A stretch of DNA of 27,149 nt from CAVRZY01 sp963725415 (lineage in GTDB: Bacteria; Acidobacteriota; Terriglobia; Bryobacterales; Bryobacteraceae), in the NCBI GenBank assembly GCA_963725415.1, contig CAVRZY010000296.1:1-27149 (forward strand), in the 5' to 3' direction. The notes beneath the pieces are model-generated. The model saw only the letters and a program-made list of their open reading frames with translations, was not told the origin of the DNA and did no database searches. Below are positions 20,929-27,149 of this stretch, in pieces. Numbering within the stretch: position 1 is the first letter of the stretch; every line of letters starts with the position of its first letter. The position numbers were made by a program, and so were the translations under genes.

Positions 20929-23145
20929 CTAGTGCCGCAGTTCCTTCCGCAACTCTTCCAGAACGTCCGGCCGCTGCTCTCCCTCGAGCTCCTTCTCCAG
21001 GCGCCGCAGGGCCACTCCCACGACATCCCGGTGATGCAGCTTCGAGCCGAAGCCTTCCCTTTCGGACAGACGCAGCCACAAGTTGTGCAGGCGACCCACG
21101 TCCTCCGGCCATAGCCGGGGCGGATGCGGGCCCAGGTTGACGTAAACCGACGGGCGATCCGGGCTGATCGCCTCCAGCGAGAATGCGTGCCGGGGTTCGG
21201 GCAGTTTCTCCCAGGCCAGCCCGATGCGCCGCGCCAATTCGTCGGAATCCATCCGCGGGGAAACCCCGGTCACCAGCCGGGAAGCCTGCAACCTGGCCGC
21301 GGTTTGCACCATGGCATCGAACGGATCCACGCCCGGCACCACCAGAAGCTCAACCGGCTTGCCTTCTTTCTCGGCCAGCTCGACCACGCGGCTGAACAGC
21401 TCCTGCTCGTAGCTGCCGAAATACTGGTCTTCGGAAAGCTCGTACTCCCCCGACCGAGGCATGACCGGTTGCACGCTCATCACCACGATGTCATGCCGCC
21501 GCAGGTTGGTCTTCTCCAGGATCTGTTTCAGGGGCTGTAGCCGGTTGTAGTCCCTCACCGCAACAAGAATGCATCCGTGCCTCGCGTGGATCGTTTCGGT
21601 GCCGACCTGAGGGCGCATTTCAAGGTTGAACTTCTCCAGCAGCCCGTGCTTTCCGCGCGGATGTCTTCTGGCATTGATGCGCTCGGAGATCGTGAAGACC
21701 ACAAACAACACGACGGTGAAGGAGACACCGGCGATGGTGGCGATCTGCTTGGAGAACAGGTTGGCCAGGGCGACCAGAAACAGAATCAGGGTGGTGATAC
21801 CAAGGCCGACCGGGATTTCCACGCCCCGGATGCGGAGATTGAAGGGGAACTTGTACTCCTGGTCGTGCCGCTGGTAGCGCAGCACCAGCACACCCATCGA
21901 TTTCAGGAAGAAACTCCAAACGATCCCGAACGCGTATGCCTCGCCGAGCAGGTACACATCCCCGCGGCTGGCGATGATGGTGATCACTTGCAGCAGCAGA
22001 ACCACGTTCAGGATGCGGTACGTGGTGCCGAACTTCCGGTGGGGTTTCCGGAACCAATCCAGCAGCACGCCGTCTTCCGCCACCCGGTTCAGAACCGCAT
22101 TGACGCCGATGATGGCGGTGTTAACAGCCCCGGCCAGGATCAGACCGCCGACGATCACCACAAAGGTGTGAAAAACCAGACGCAGCAGCTCCGGGCCGGC
22201 CAGGTTCATCGCCAGGCCACCGATCAGGTTGTCGTAGTAATTCTTCCGAACTTGATCGGGAATGATCATCCCCGCGAAGACGGTTATGATTCCGGTCGAG
22301 ATCAAGGCGTAAACACAGATGATATTGGCCGTGAGTCTCAGGTTCTTCAGCTTGGGATACTTGATCTCGCGGTAGACTTGCGCCAAAGTCTCGAACCCGC
22401 TCATCGACAGGATGGAGTGCCCGAAGGCGATCAGAACGACCACAAAAGGGAGCTGGAGCCAGAAAGTGCCTCTCCACCAGCCCAGCGATTCGCTGGTGAA
22501 CTGCATGCTGGCGGGTGTCGGCAGCGGCGGCAGGTTGACGTGCCCGCGCACCAGCAAGGTGAGCGGACACCAGATCAGCAGAATGACCACCATGACGGTC
22601 ATGACCTGCAAGACCCGCAAGGCCTTGGTGCTGGATTCCTGGATGCCTTTGATGTTGTACCACCAGTAGTAGATCGTGACACAGACGGCGAAGAAAACCG
22701 AGAACCAATTAGGGTCGATCCGGAAGCCCTGATGCATTTTCTCGCTGATGTCGTTGATCAGCCGGGCCAGGTACTGCCCCGCGGTCACCGAACTGATGGG
22801 GCCGGTCAGAAGGTAGTCGAACACCAGCGCGGACACCGAGAACCGGGCGACGAGGGGTCCCATGCTGTCGCGGATCACCACGTAGACGCCGCCACGCACG
22901 AACATGGAGCAGCTCTCCATGTACACGGACCGGACTGCAAAGGCGAAAAGCATCACGGCGAGAATGAGCCACGGCGCCGACCGGCCAAAGGCCTGCTCGG
23001 CAATGCCGCCCGCGTAATAGGAGGAGGAGGCAAGGTCGCCCAATACAACCGCAGCGCCGCGCCAGATGGAGATGAACGACAGGGCCACCGTGGTCGCCAC
23101 CACCACCTTCGGCACCGTGGTCAGCCGGCTGGCCTGAGAAGACAT
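20929..23145 (-). CDS. APC-superfamily permease with C-terminal cytoplasmic domain
   Basis: A 738-residue membrane protein. Residues about 10-480 hold around twelve helices of the amino acid-polyamine-organocation type, beginning VALSFISIWRGAAVVLGDLASSSYYAGGIAEQAFG. The rest, about 490-738, is soluble: GCILVAVRDYNRLQPLKQILEKTNLRRHDIVVMSVQ and later GKPVELLVVPGVDPFDAMVQTAARLQASRLVTGVS. This resembles universal-stress-type nucleotide-binding domains attached to some APC transporters. The substrate is unknown (amino acid or cation). It diverges from cca with a 26-base gap and precedes the heparinase gene. No ribosome binding site is visible before the ATG at 23145. Confidence 0.85.
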   Translation of the reverse strand: MSSQASRLTTVPKVVVATTVALSFISIWRGAAVVLGDLASSSYYAGGIAEQAFGRSAPWLILAVMLFAFAVRSVYMESCSMFVRGGVYVVIRDSMGPLVARFSVSALVFDYLLTGPISSVTAGQYLARLINDISEKMHQGFRIDPNWFSVFFAVCVTIYYWWYNIKGIQESSTKALRVLQVMTVMVVILLIWCPLTLLVRGHVNLPPLPTPASMQFTSESLGWWRGTFWLQLPFVVVLIAFGHSILSMSGFETLAQVYREIKYPKLKNLRLTANIICVYALISTGIITVFAGMIIPDQVRKNYYDNLIGGLAMNLAGPELLRLVFHTFVVIVGGLILAGAVNTAIIGVNAVLNRVAEDGVLLDWFRKPHRKFGTTYRILNVVLLLQVITIIASRGDVYLLGEAYAFGIVWSFFLKSMGVLVLRYQRHDQEYKFPFNLRIRGVEIPVGLGITTLILFLVALANLFSKQIATIAGVSFTVVLFVVFTISERINARRHPRGKHGLLEKFNLEMRPQVGTETIHARHGCILVAVRDYNRLQPLKQILEKTNLRRHDIVVMSVQPVMPRSGEYELSEDQYFGSYEQELFSRVVELAEKEGKPVELLVVPGVDPFDAMVQTAARLQASRLVTGVSPRMDSDELARRIGLAWEKLPEPRHAFSLEAISPDRPSVYVNLGPHPPRLWPEDVGRLHNLWLRLSEREGFGSKLHHRDVVGVALRRLEKELEGEQRPDVLEELRKELRH

Positions 23146-23158
23146 CGCGTTCTTATTC

Positions 23159-23164
23159 TACGAT
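23159..23164 (+). promoter_or_regulatory. Possible -10 box (TACGAT) for a leaderless cca transcript
   Basis: The 26-base gap between the divergent APC permease and cca starts has no Shine-Dalgarno on either strand. TACGAT matches TAnnnT and lies 7 bases before the cca ATG, the distance expected if transcription starts at the A of the start codon. No -35 match was found. Inference only. Confidence 0.25.
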
Positions 23165-23171
23165 CATATTA

Positions 23172-24506
23172 ATGGCAGACTCCACTGCGGCTTGCCTGGC
23201 GAGGCGGATTGCCACCCAGTTGAAGGCGCACGGCCACCAGGCCTACCTGGTGGGCGGGTGCGTCCGCGACCTGCTCCTGGGACACCAGCCGCAGGACTAC
23301 GACGTGGCCACCGACGCCCGCCCCGAGCAAATCCTGCTGCTGTTTGGCAAAGCCCAACTGGTCGGCGCGCACTTCGGCGTGGCGCTGGTACGCGAGGAAG
23401 ACGCCGAGGTCGAGGTGGCCACTTTTCGCAGCGATCACGCCTACCAGGATGGCCGCCACCCGATCGCGGTGGACTTCGAAACCGATCCCCGCCAGGACGT
23501 GTTGCGCCGCGACTTCACCATCAACGCCCTGCTGATGGATGCGGAAAGCGGGCAGGTGCTGGACTTCGTGGGCGGGCGCGAGGATTTGAAGGCCGGACTG
23601 ATCCGGGCCATCGGCGACCCCGATATGCGGTTCAGCGAGGATCACCTGCGCATGCTGCGCGCGATCCGCTTCGCCGCCCGTTTGGGCTTCCAGGTTGAAG
23701 CCCAGACCTTCATGGCAATCCAGCGGCTGCGCGAGTCGATCCGCATTGTCTCCGCAGAGAGAATCCGGGATGAGCTGGTGCGAATCCTGACCGAAGGCGG
23801 GGCCGCACGGGGCCTCGAGCTACTGGACGCCTCGGGGCTGCAAGGGGTCCTTCTGCCCGAAGTCGCGGCTATGAGAGGTGTGCCGCAGCCGCCCGAGTTC
23901 CATCCCGAGGGCGACGTCTGGACGCACGTTCGCGTGATGCTCGAAGCCATGCGAAACCCCAGCGTCACCTTGGCCCTGGGAGTCCTACTGCACGATGTGG
24001 GCAAGCCGCGCACCTTCACCTTCCGCGAGCGCATCCGCTTTGACGAGCACGCGGAGCTGAGCGCACAGATGGCCACCGAGATTCTGGCCCGCCTGCGCTT
24101 CTCCAATGACGAGATACGCCAAGTCGAAGCCCTGGCCGCGCACCACCTGCGGTTCAAAGACGTCACACGGATGCGGGAGAGCACCCTCAAGCGATTCCTG
24201 CGCATGGACCGCTTCGAGGAGCACCTGGAACTGCATCGGCTGGATTGCCTGGCCAGCCACGGCATGCTGGACCACTATTATTTCGTGCGGTCCAAACTAG
24301 AGGAGATTTCCCCGGAGCAGTTGAAGCCCCGGCGCTTGCTCACCGGGCACGATTTGATTCGCGCCGGCTATCGCCCCGGCCCGGCCTTCGCCCGCATGCT
24401 GAAAGCTGTCGAGGATGCCCAGTTGGAATCGCAGATCCGCACCCCGGAAGAAGCCCTGGGCCTGGTTCGCTCGCTCTTTGATCCCCCCGACGGCGCCAGT
24501 CGCTAG
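23172..24506 (+). CDS. cca: CCA tRNA nucleotidyltransferase (poly(A) polymerase family) with HD domain
   Basis: A 444-residue class II nucleotidyltransferase that adds or repairs the 3' CCA of tRNAs, or a close poly(A) polymerase relative. The head domain has AYLVGGCVRDLLLG (24-37) and the metal-binding DYDVATD (42-48, acidic D42/D44). It also has VATFRSD and RRDFTINALLMD (112-123), the flexible template-contacting neck. RFSEDHLRMLRAIRFAARLGF (153-173) is the ERxxxE-neighbouring helix. An HD phosphohydrolase-like domain begins at about 250, with LLHDVGKPRTF (272-282). An HD tail is common for bacterial CCA enzymes of this length. The start ATG at 23172 fits the family. The stop TAG lies within a CGCTAG that reappears after the inverted-repeat element downstream. 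Confidence 0.93.
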   Translation: MADSTAACLARRIATQLKAHGHQAYLVGGCVRDLLLGHQPQDYDVATDARPEQILLLFGKAQLVGAHFGVALVREEDAEVEVATFRSDHAYQDGRHPIAVDFETDPRQDVLRRDFTINALLMDAESGQVLDFVGGREDLKAGLIRAIGDPDMRFSEDHLRMLRAIRFAARLGFQVEAQTFMAIQRLRESIRIVSAERIRDELVRILTEGGAARGLELLDASGLQGVLLPEVAAMRGVPQPPEFHPEGDVWTHVRVMLEAMRNPSVTLALGVLLHDVGKPRTFTFRERIRFDEHAELSAQMATEILARLRFSNDEIRQVEALAAHHLRFKDVTRMRESTLKRFLRMDRFEEHLELHRLDCLASHGMLDHYYFVRSKLEEISPEQLKPRRLLTGHDLIRAGYRPGPAFARMLKAVEDAQLESQIRTPEEALGLVRSLFDPPDGASR

Positions 24507-24508
24507 TA

Positions 24509-24640
24509 CATCGTCCGATTAGTCCTTTGGCGTATCCGCCTCGGGGCAAAACGGGGACAGGGTCCAATTGCCCACTGCGCAATTGGACCCTGTCCCCGTC
24601 TTGCGCGGTCTACATACCAGAAAGCACTTATCGGACGATG
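24509..24640. mobile_element. 132-bp inverted-repeat element (MITE/REP-like) with long central hairpin
   Basis: The ends CATCGTCCGAT (24509-24519) and ATCGGACGATG (24630-24640) are perfect 11-base inverted repeats. They extend imperfectly to about 20 bases (CATCGTCCGATWAGTSCTTT). In the middle, arms 24551-24571 and 24579-24599 form a perfect 21-bp stem with a 7-base loop, extendable to 26 bp with one mismatch (24546-24604). No coding sequence is inside. CGCTAG occurs on both sides (24501-24506 and 24641-24646), possibly a target duplication, though two extra bases (TA) lie on the left. It separates cca from a convergent small gene and may act as a two-way terminator. Confidence 0.75.
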
Positions 24641-24649
24641 CGCTAGCCT

Positions 24650-24787
24650 CTACGCCGGCCGGTAGCTGAACACCATGTAAAGCACCAGGGCCACGATGGA
24701 GAAAATCGCGCCGGCGGCGAGGAACTCCAGAACGATGACCCTTCTGTCCTCCAGGTCCGGTTTGCTCCGCTTGCTCAAGCCCAGCAT
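24650..24787 (-). CDS. 45-residue single-pass membrane protein, unknown function
   Basis: Not assigned to any family I know. The 46-codon frame starts at ATG 24787 with a perfect GGAGGT (24800-24795) 7 bases upstream. Residues 1-18 are charged (MLGLSKRSKPDLEDRR). Residues 19-41 form one hydrophobic helix (VLEFLAAGAIFSIVALVLYMVF), and SYRPA ends the protein. The charge pattern suggests a cytoplasmic N-terminus. A TTGACA-17-TAGATA promoter lies directly upstream and the inverted-repeat element at 24509-24640 lies just downstream. The gene therefore has its own start and stop signals. It is a likely accessory subunit or small regulator of a membrane complex, but no partner is indicated by the neighbours. 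Confidence 0.75.
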   Translation of the reverse strand: MLGLSKRSKPDLEDRRVIVLEFLAAGAIFSIVALVLYMVFSYRPA

Positions 24788-24809
24788 GCGTCAAACCTCC
24801 CTGAGTTCT

Positions 24810-24838
24810 TATCTACGCCTATCGCGCAGGCATGTCAA
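24810..24838 (-). promoter_or_regulatory. Sigma-70-type promoter of the 45-residue membrane protein gene
   Basis: On the minus strand a perfect TTGACA (24838-24833) is followed, after 17 bases, by TAGATA (24815-24810). The expected start near 24803 gives a leader of about 16 bases that contains only the GGAGGT site. The -35 is ideal; the -10 is a partial match. Confidence 0.55.
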
Positions 24839-24869
24839 GCGTAACGATTCGCGCAACCTTGCCCCAGCG

Positions 24870-26261
24870 CTATCCTGGCCGGCGGCGCGGCGGGAAGGGG
24901 GAGATTTCCGAGGCCAGAACCTGGACTGTGTCTCCCCTCAGCAGCGAGGAAGGCAGAGCGATGGAAAGCGGGGCCAGCGTGGTCTGCGGTCGGTAGGGGA
25001 GCGCGGCCACCAGCCGGTCCCCGGAGTAAATCTGGTAGGCGCGAATCGGCTCGGCCCCGGCCAGCGCACCGTTCCAGCTAACGATGACGCGCTCTCCGTC
25101 GCGCGCCACCCCGACGTTGCTGGGCTGCACCAGCCCCCGCCCGCGGTCCTGAAAGTAGTTGGTGTCGGTCCCGTGCAGCGCGGCCACCTGCGACTCGATG
25201 CGGAGCAGTTCTTCGGGCGAAGCCGGATCCATCTGCGAGGCCGTCAGATTGGCGAGCAGTTGGTCGGCGTCCGGATTGGCGCGGTCGATCTGGCCGATCC
25301 CCGTGACCGCCACCGTCACGCCAGGAATCGACAGCGGGTAGCGGATCAGGTCGGAAGAGGGCGCCCCGCCGGGCACCCCCACGGAGAAGACCACCGCGCT
25401 GTTGGTCTTCGTGTAGATCACGCCCTGGGAGAACAACTTCATGGCGATGACGCCCATGCCCCGCGCCAGCGCCAGCGGGATCGAGTTGTTCTGGTTGGGC
25501 TGGTACTGCCGGTCGTTAGCATTGAGCACCGTCAGCATAGTGTCGATGATGTTCCCCGCATCGCGCTGCAAGGCCGGCATCAGGACTGTGGAATCGTGCC
25601 CGGTGACGCCGATGTGGCGGATCCAGCGGCGCCGGTCCGGATTCAGCCCCGTCACGTTGGTCCCGTCTCGATAGTCCAGCAACCCGGCCAGCACGCCCAG
25701 TCGCGTGACGGCGCGATCGCCGCGGCGGTCGAGGTTCTCCCAAATCTGGTCCACCTGCTGGAGGCTGCCCAGGTTGTGAACCTGGAAAGCGTCCAGGTAG
25801 GCGCCCTCGGGGATGAAGCCCTTGCCGTCGCCGAACATCTGGGTCAGCGTGGTTTTCAGCTCGTCAATGGCCGGGGTGCGCGTGCCGTCCCGCGCATAGC
25901 GTTGCCCGGTCTTGCTGGCGATGTACAGCCGCTCCCGCAGCGCGGCGTTGTAGTTCGGATCGGAGGGCGTCAGGTGCAACCGCCGGAAGGCCTCCCCGTA
26001 GTAGGTCTGGCTGGGCCCGTAGGCGTTGGCCGAATCCAGGTAATTGATGCCCAGCTCGACCGCCCGTACGATGATGTCCGGCCGATCCATGCTGCCGCCG
26101 GACCGCTCCAGCGATGCCTGCCCGCCCAATCCCAGCGGCGTCACCCAACGCCCGGTGCGGCCCAACAGGCGATAATTGAGATCCGTGGCCGCGAACCCGC
26201 GCGAGCGGACCGCAAATGGCAGCGCCCCTAGCGCCCGCACAACTTCGCGTCGAGAAAACAT
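24870..26261 (-). CDS. Exported aldo/keto reductase with fibronectin-like C-terminal domain
   Basis: A 463-residue protein. The N-terminus MFSRREVVRALGALPFA looks like a Tat leader. Residues about 28-370 are an aldo/keto reductase barrel with the catalytic set D76 and Y81 (YLDSANAYG), K117 (IASKTG) and H162 (FQVHN). Such enzymes use NADPH to reduce or oxidize carbonyls or sugars. From about 385 the sequence changes to a beta-sandwich resembling fibronectin type III (PSNVGVARDGERVIVSWNGALAGAEPIRAYQIYSGDRLV), an unusual tail for this family. ATG 26261 is chosen for its GGAGGG site and leader; the frame is open upstream to 26483 only as a shadow of the preceding gene. It lies 14 bases after that gene and should be co-transcribed. 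Confidence 0.88.
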   Translation of the reverse strand: MFSRREVVRALGALPFAVRSRGFAATDLNYRLLGRTGRWVTPLGLGGQASLERSGGSMDRPDIIVRAVELGINYLDSANAYGPSQTYYGEAFRRLHLTPSDPNYNAALRERLYIASKTGQRYARDGTRTPAIDELKTTLTQMFGDGKGFIPEGAYLDAFQVHNLGSLQQVDQIWENLDRRGDRAVTRLGVLAGLLDYRDGTNVTGLNPDRRRWIRHIGVTGHDSTVLMPALQRDAGNIIDTMLTVLNANDRQYQPNQNNSIPLALARGMGVIAMKLFSQGVIYTKTNSAVVFSVGVPGGAPSSDLIRYPLSIPGVTVAVTGIGQIDRANPDADQLLANLTASQMDPASPEELLRIESQVAALHGTDTNYFQDRGRGLVQPSNVGVARDGERVIVSWNGALAGAEPIRAYQIYSGDRLVAALPYRPQTTLAPLSIALPSSLLRGDTVQVLASEISPFPPRRRPG

Positions 26262-26275
26262 GGCAACCCTCCTGC

Positions 26276-27149
26276 TTACCTCGCGATCGGAATATCCACC
26301 AGATCGGCGTAAGCGTTCCCCGTCGAGATAGCGACCGGCACGTTCGTCCCCACCGGTACCGTCAGTGGGATGACGGCGTTGATCTGATTCAGGGCGGCAA
26401 ACCCAGGCGCGCCGCCGACGTACTGGACGGTGCTGGCCACCTCTCCTCCAAAGATAACATTGACCTGCGCATCGACCGCCCAAGAGAGCGGCGAAGCCGG
26501 ATTGGCCGCTCCCGTCGGCACGGGAGGCGCCAGGTCGCCCAGCCCGGTCAGCCAGATCATGACCGTTTCGCCCGGGTGCGCCGGGTTGTCCGGCGTCACC
26601 AGCGAGTAGTCGGCATGCAGTACAACACCGCGGCTGGGGCTTTGCGAGTCTCCATATGAGAAGACGCCCGGGCTGGTCGGCGCCAGAGCCGCCGTCACCT
26701 CGTTCGAGCTGCCCCGGGCGTTGCTCAGCTTGATGGCGACCCAGTTACCCTTCAGTCCGTAAGGAAGCTGAATGCTCACCTGCCCCGCAGAGGCGAAGAA
26801 CAAGGGCGCCGGCGTGCCGTTCACGGTCACCGCAACGTCGTCCAGCTTGGTGGGCAGCGGGAAGGACGTGGCTCTGGATTCGCGAGACGCCAGACCCGAT
26901 CCGAACAGCGCAGCCACCGCGCCCGGGGCCACCGGGTGCGGCATCGGGGCGAACGATGCCCCGTTCACCACGCCCGCCGGATCCAGAAACACTCCCGTAC
27001 CTTGAAAGACCGGTGCCCGCACGCCAAAGAACACGCCGTACTGGCTGGTCACCTTGTCGAGCGGGCCTATCTGCGCCCCCACAAACGAGCCGGCGCCCAG
27101 CGCCATGTTGGTCAGACCCTGAGCCAGGCGCGGCCCCAGCGCGCCGCTG
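26276..27149 (-). CDS. TIGR03437-type ('Solibacter' C-terminal domain) secreted protein, 5' end off window
   Basis: The frame is open to the right edge, so the N-terminus is missing; codons upstream of the internal Met at 27106 (SGALGPRLAQGLTN) are in frame. The visible 290 residues end with the domain known from Solibacter proteins. It shows VVNGASFAPMPHPVAPGAVAALFGSGLA, then LPTKLDDVAVTVNGTPAPLFFASAGQVSIQLPYG, HPGETVMIWLTGLGDLAPPVPTG, and APGFAALNQINAVIPLTVPVGTNVPVAI. The fold is probably Ig-like beta-sandwich modules at the C-terminus of exported proteins; function is not established. It precedes the aldo/keto reductase by 14 bases. This gene is the best taxonomic marker in the window. Confidence 0.85.
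   Translation of the reverse strand, partial: SGALGPRLAQGLTNMALGAGSFVGAQIGPLDKVTSQYGVFFGVRAPVFQGTGVFLDPAGVVNGASFAPMPHPVAPGAVAALFGSGLASRESRATSFPLPTKLDDVAVTVNGTPAPLFFASAGQVSIQLPYGLKGNWVAIKLSNARGSSNEVTAALAPTSPGVFSYGDSQSPSRGVVLHADYSLVTPDNPAHPGETVMIWLTGLGDLAPPVPTGAANPASPLSWAVDAQVNVIFGGEVASTVQYVGGAPGFAALNQINAVIPLTVPVGTNVPVAISTGNAYADLVDIPIAR

Noticed and set aside
19441..21114. 557-codon plus-strand frame opposite the heparinase-type and permease genes
   Set aside because: It spans two well-supported opposite-strand genes and their junction and has no motifs; a shadow frame.
24696..26231. 511-codon plus-strand frame opposite the aldo/keto reductase
   Set aside because: Antisense shadow of a gene with a full catalytic tetrad; it also covers the small membrane protein gene and its promoter.

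Overview
The window looks like a chromosomal segment of an Acidobacteriota genome of the Bryobacterales/'Solibacter' type. The main evidence is a C-terminal domain at the right edge matching the 'Solibacter uncharacterized C-terminal' (TIGR03437-like) family. Supporting signs are uniformly GC-rich coding, several secreted enzymes with twin-arginine leaders, a PEP-CTERM protein (implying an exosortase elsewhere) and a CarboxypepD_reg-like/TonB receptor. No phage, plasmid, CRISPR, rRNA or tRNA gene was seen.

Layout, left to right. (1) 1-1325, minus: a disrupted N-acyl-D-amino-acid deacylase and a secreted thioredoxin-like protein. (2) 1357-2061, plus: a VapBC toxin-antitoxin pair. (3) 2120-3541, plus: a Tat-exported enolase-superfamily enzyme. 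(4) 10481 down to 3626, minus: a six-gene operon behind a cobalamin riboswitch. It encodes an outer-membrane TonB receptor, BtuF-, BtuD- and BtuC-like proteins, and then an FtsX-type permease with its ATPase. Most of these genes overlap by 4-11 bases. The first four make a complete B12 import route. The last two form a separate MacB/HrtAB-type ABC system that appears to share the same control. (5) 10524-10673: a 150-bp MITE, followed at once by a small secreted protein gene with an apparent frameshift. (6) 11226-12380, minus: a Tat-exported DUF362 protein with a good promoter. (7) 12906-13748: a PEP-CTERM protein and a redoxin gene remnant. (8) 13754-20916: a surface-polysaccharide-like cluster. 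On the minus strand it has a two-domain dehydrogenase, a glycosyltransferase and an orphan osmoprotectant-type binding lipoprotein. An AlgD-like nucleotide-sugar dehydrogenase diverges from it and meets a heparinase II/III-type protein tail to tail. (9) 20929-23145, minus: an APC-type permease, divergent from cca at 23172-24506. (10) 24509-24640: a second small inverted-repeat element with a long internal hairpin. (11) 24650-24787, minus: a 45-residue membrane protein gene with consensus-like expression signals. (12) 24870-27149, minus: an aldo/keto reductase with a fibronectin-like tail, preceded by the TIGR03437-type protein that runs off the window.

The most unusual pattern is that three genes carry four apparent single-base insertions. 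All four are +1, and all can be placed at a Ser-Ser dipeptide in the restored protein. This may be sequencing error, gene decay or recoding; the sequence alone cannot decide. The strongest functional lead is the FtsX/ATPase pair inside the B12 operon.
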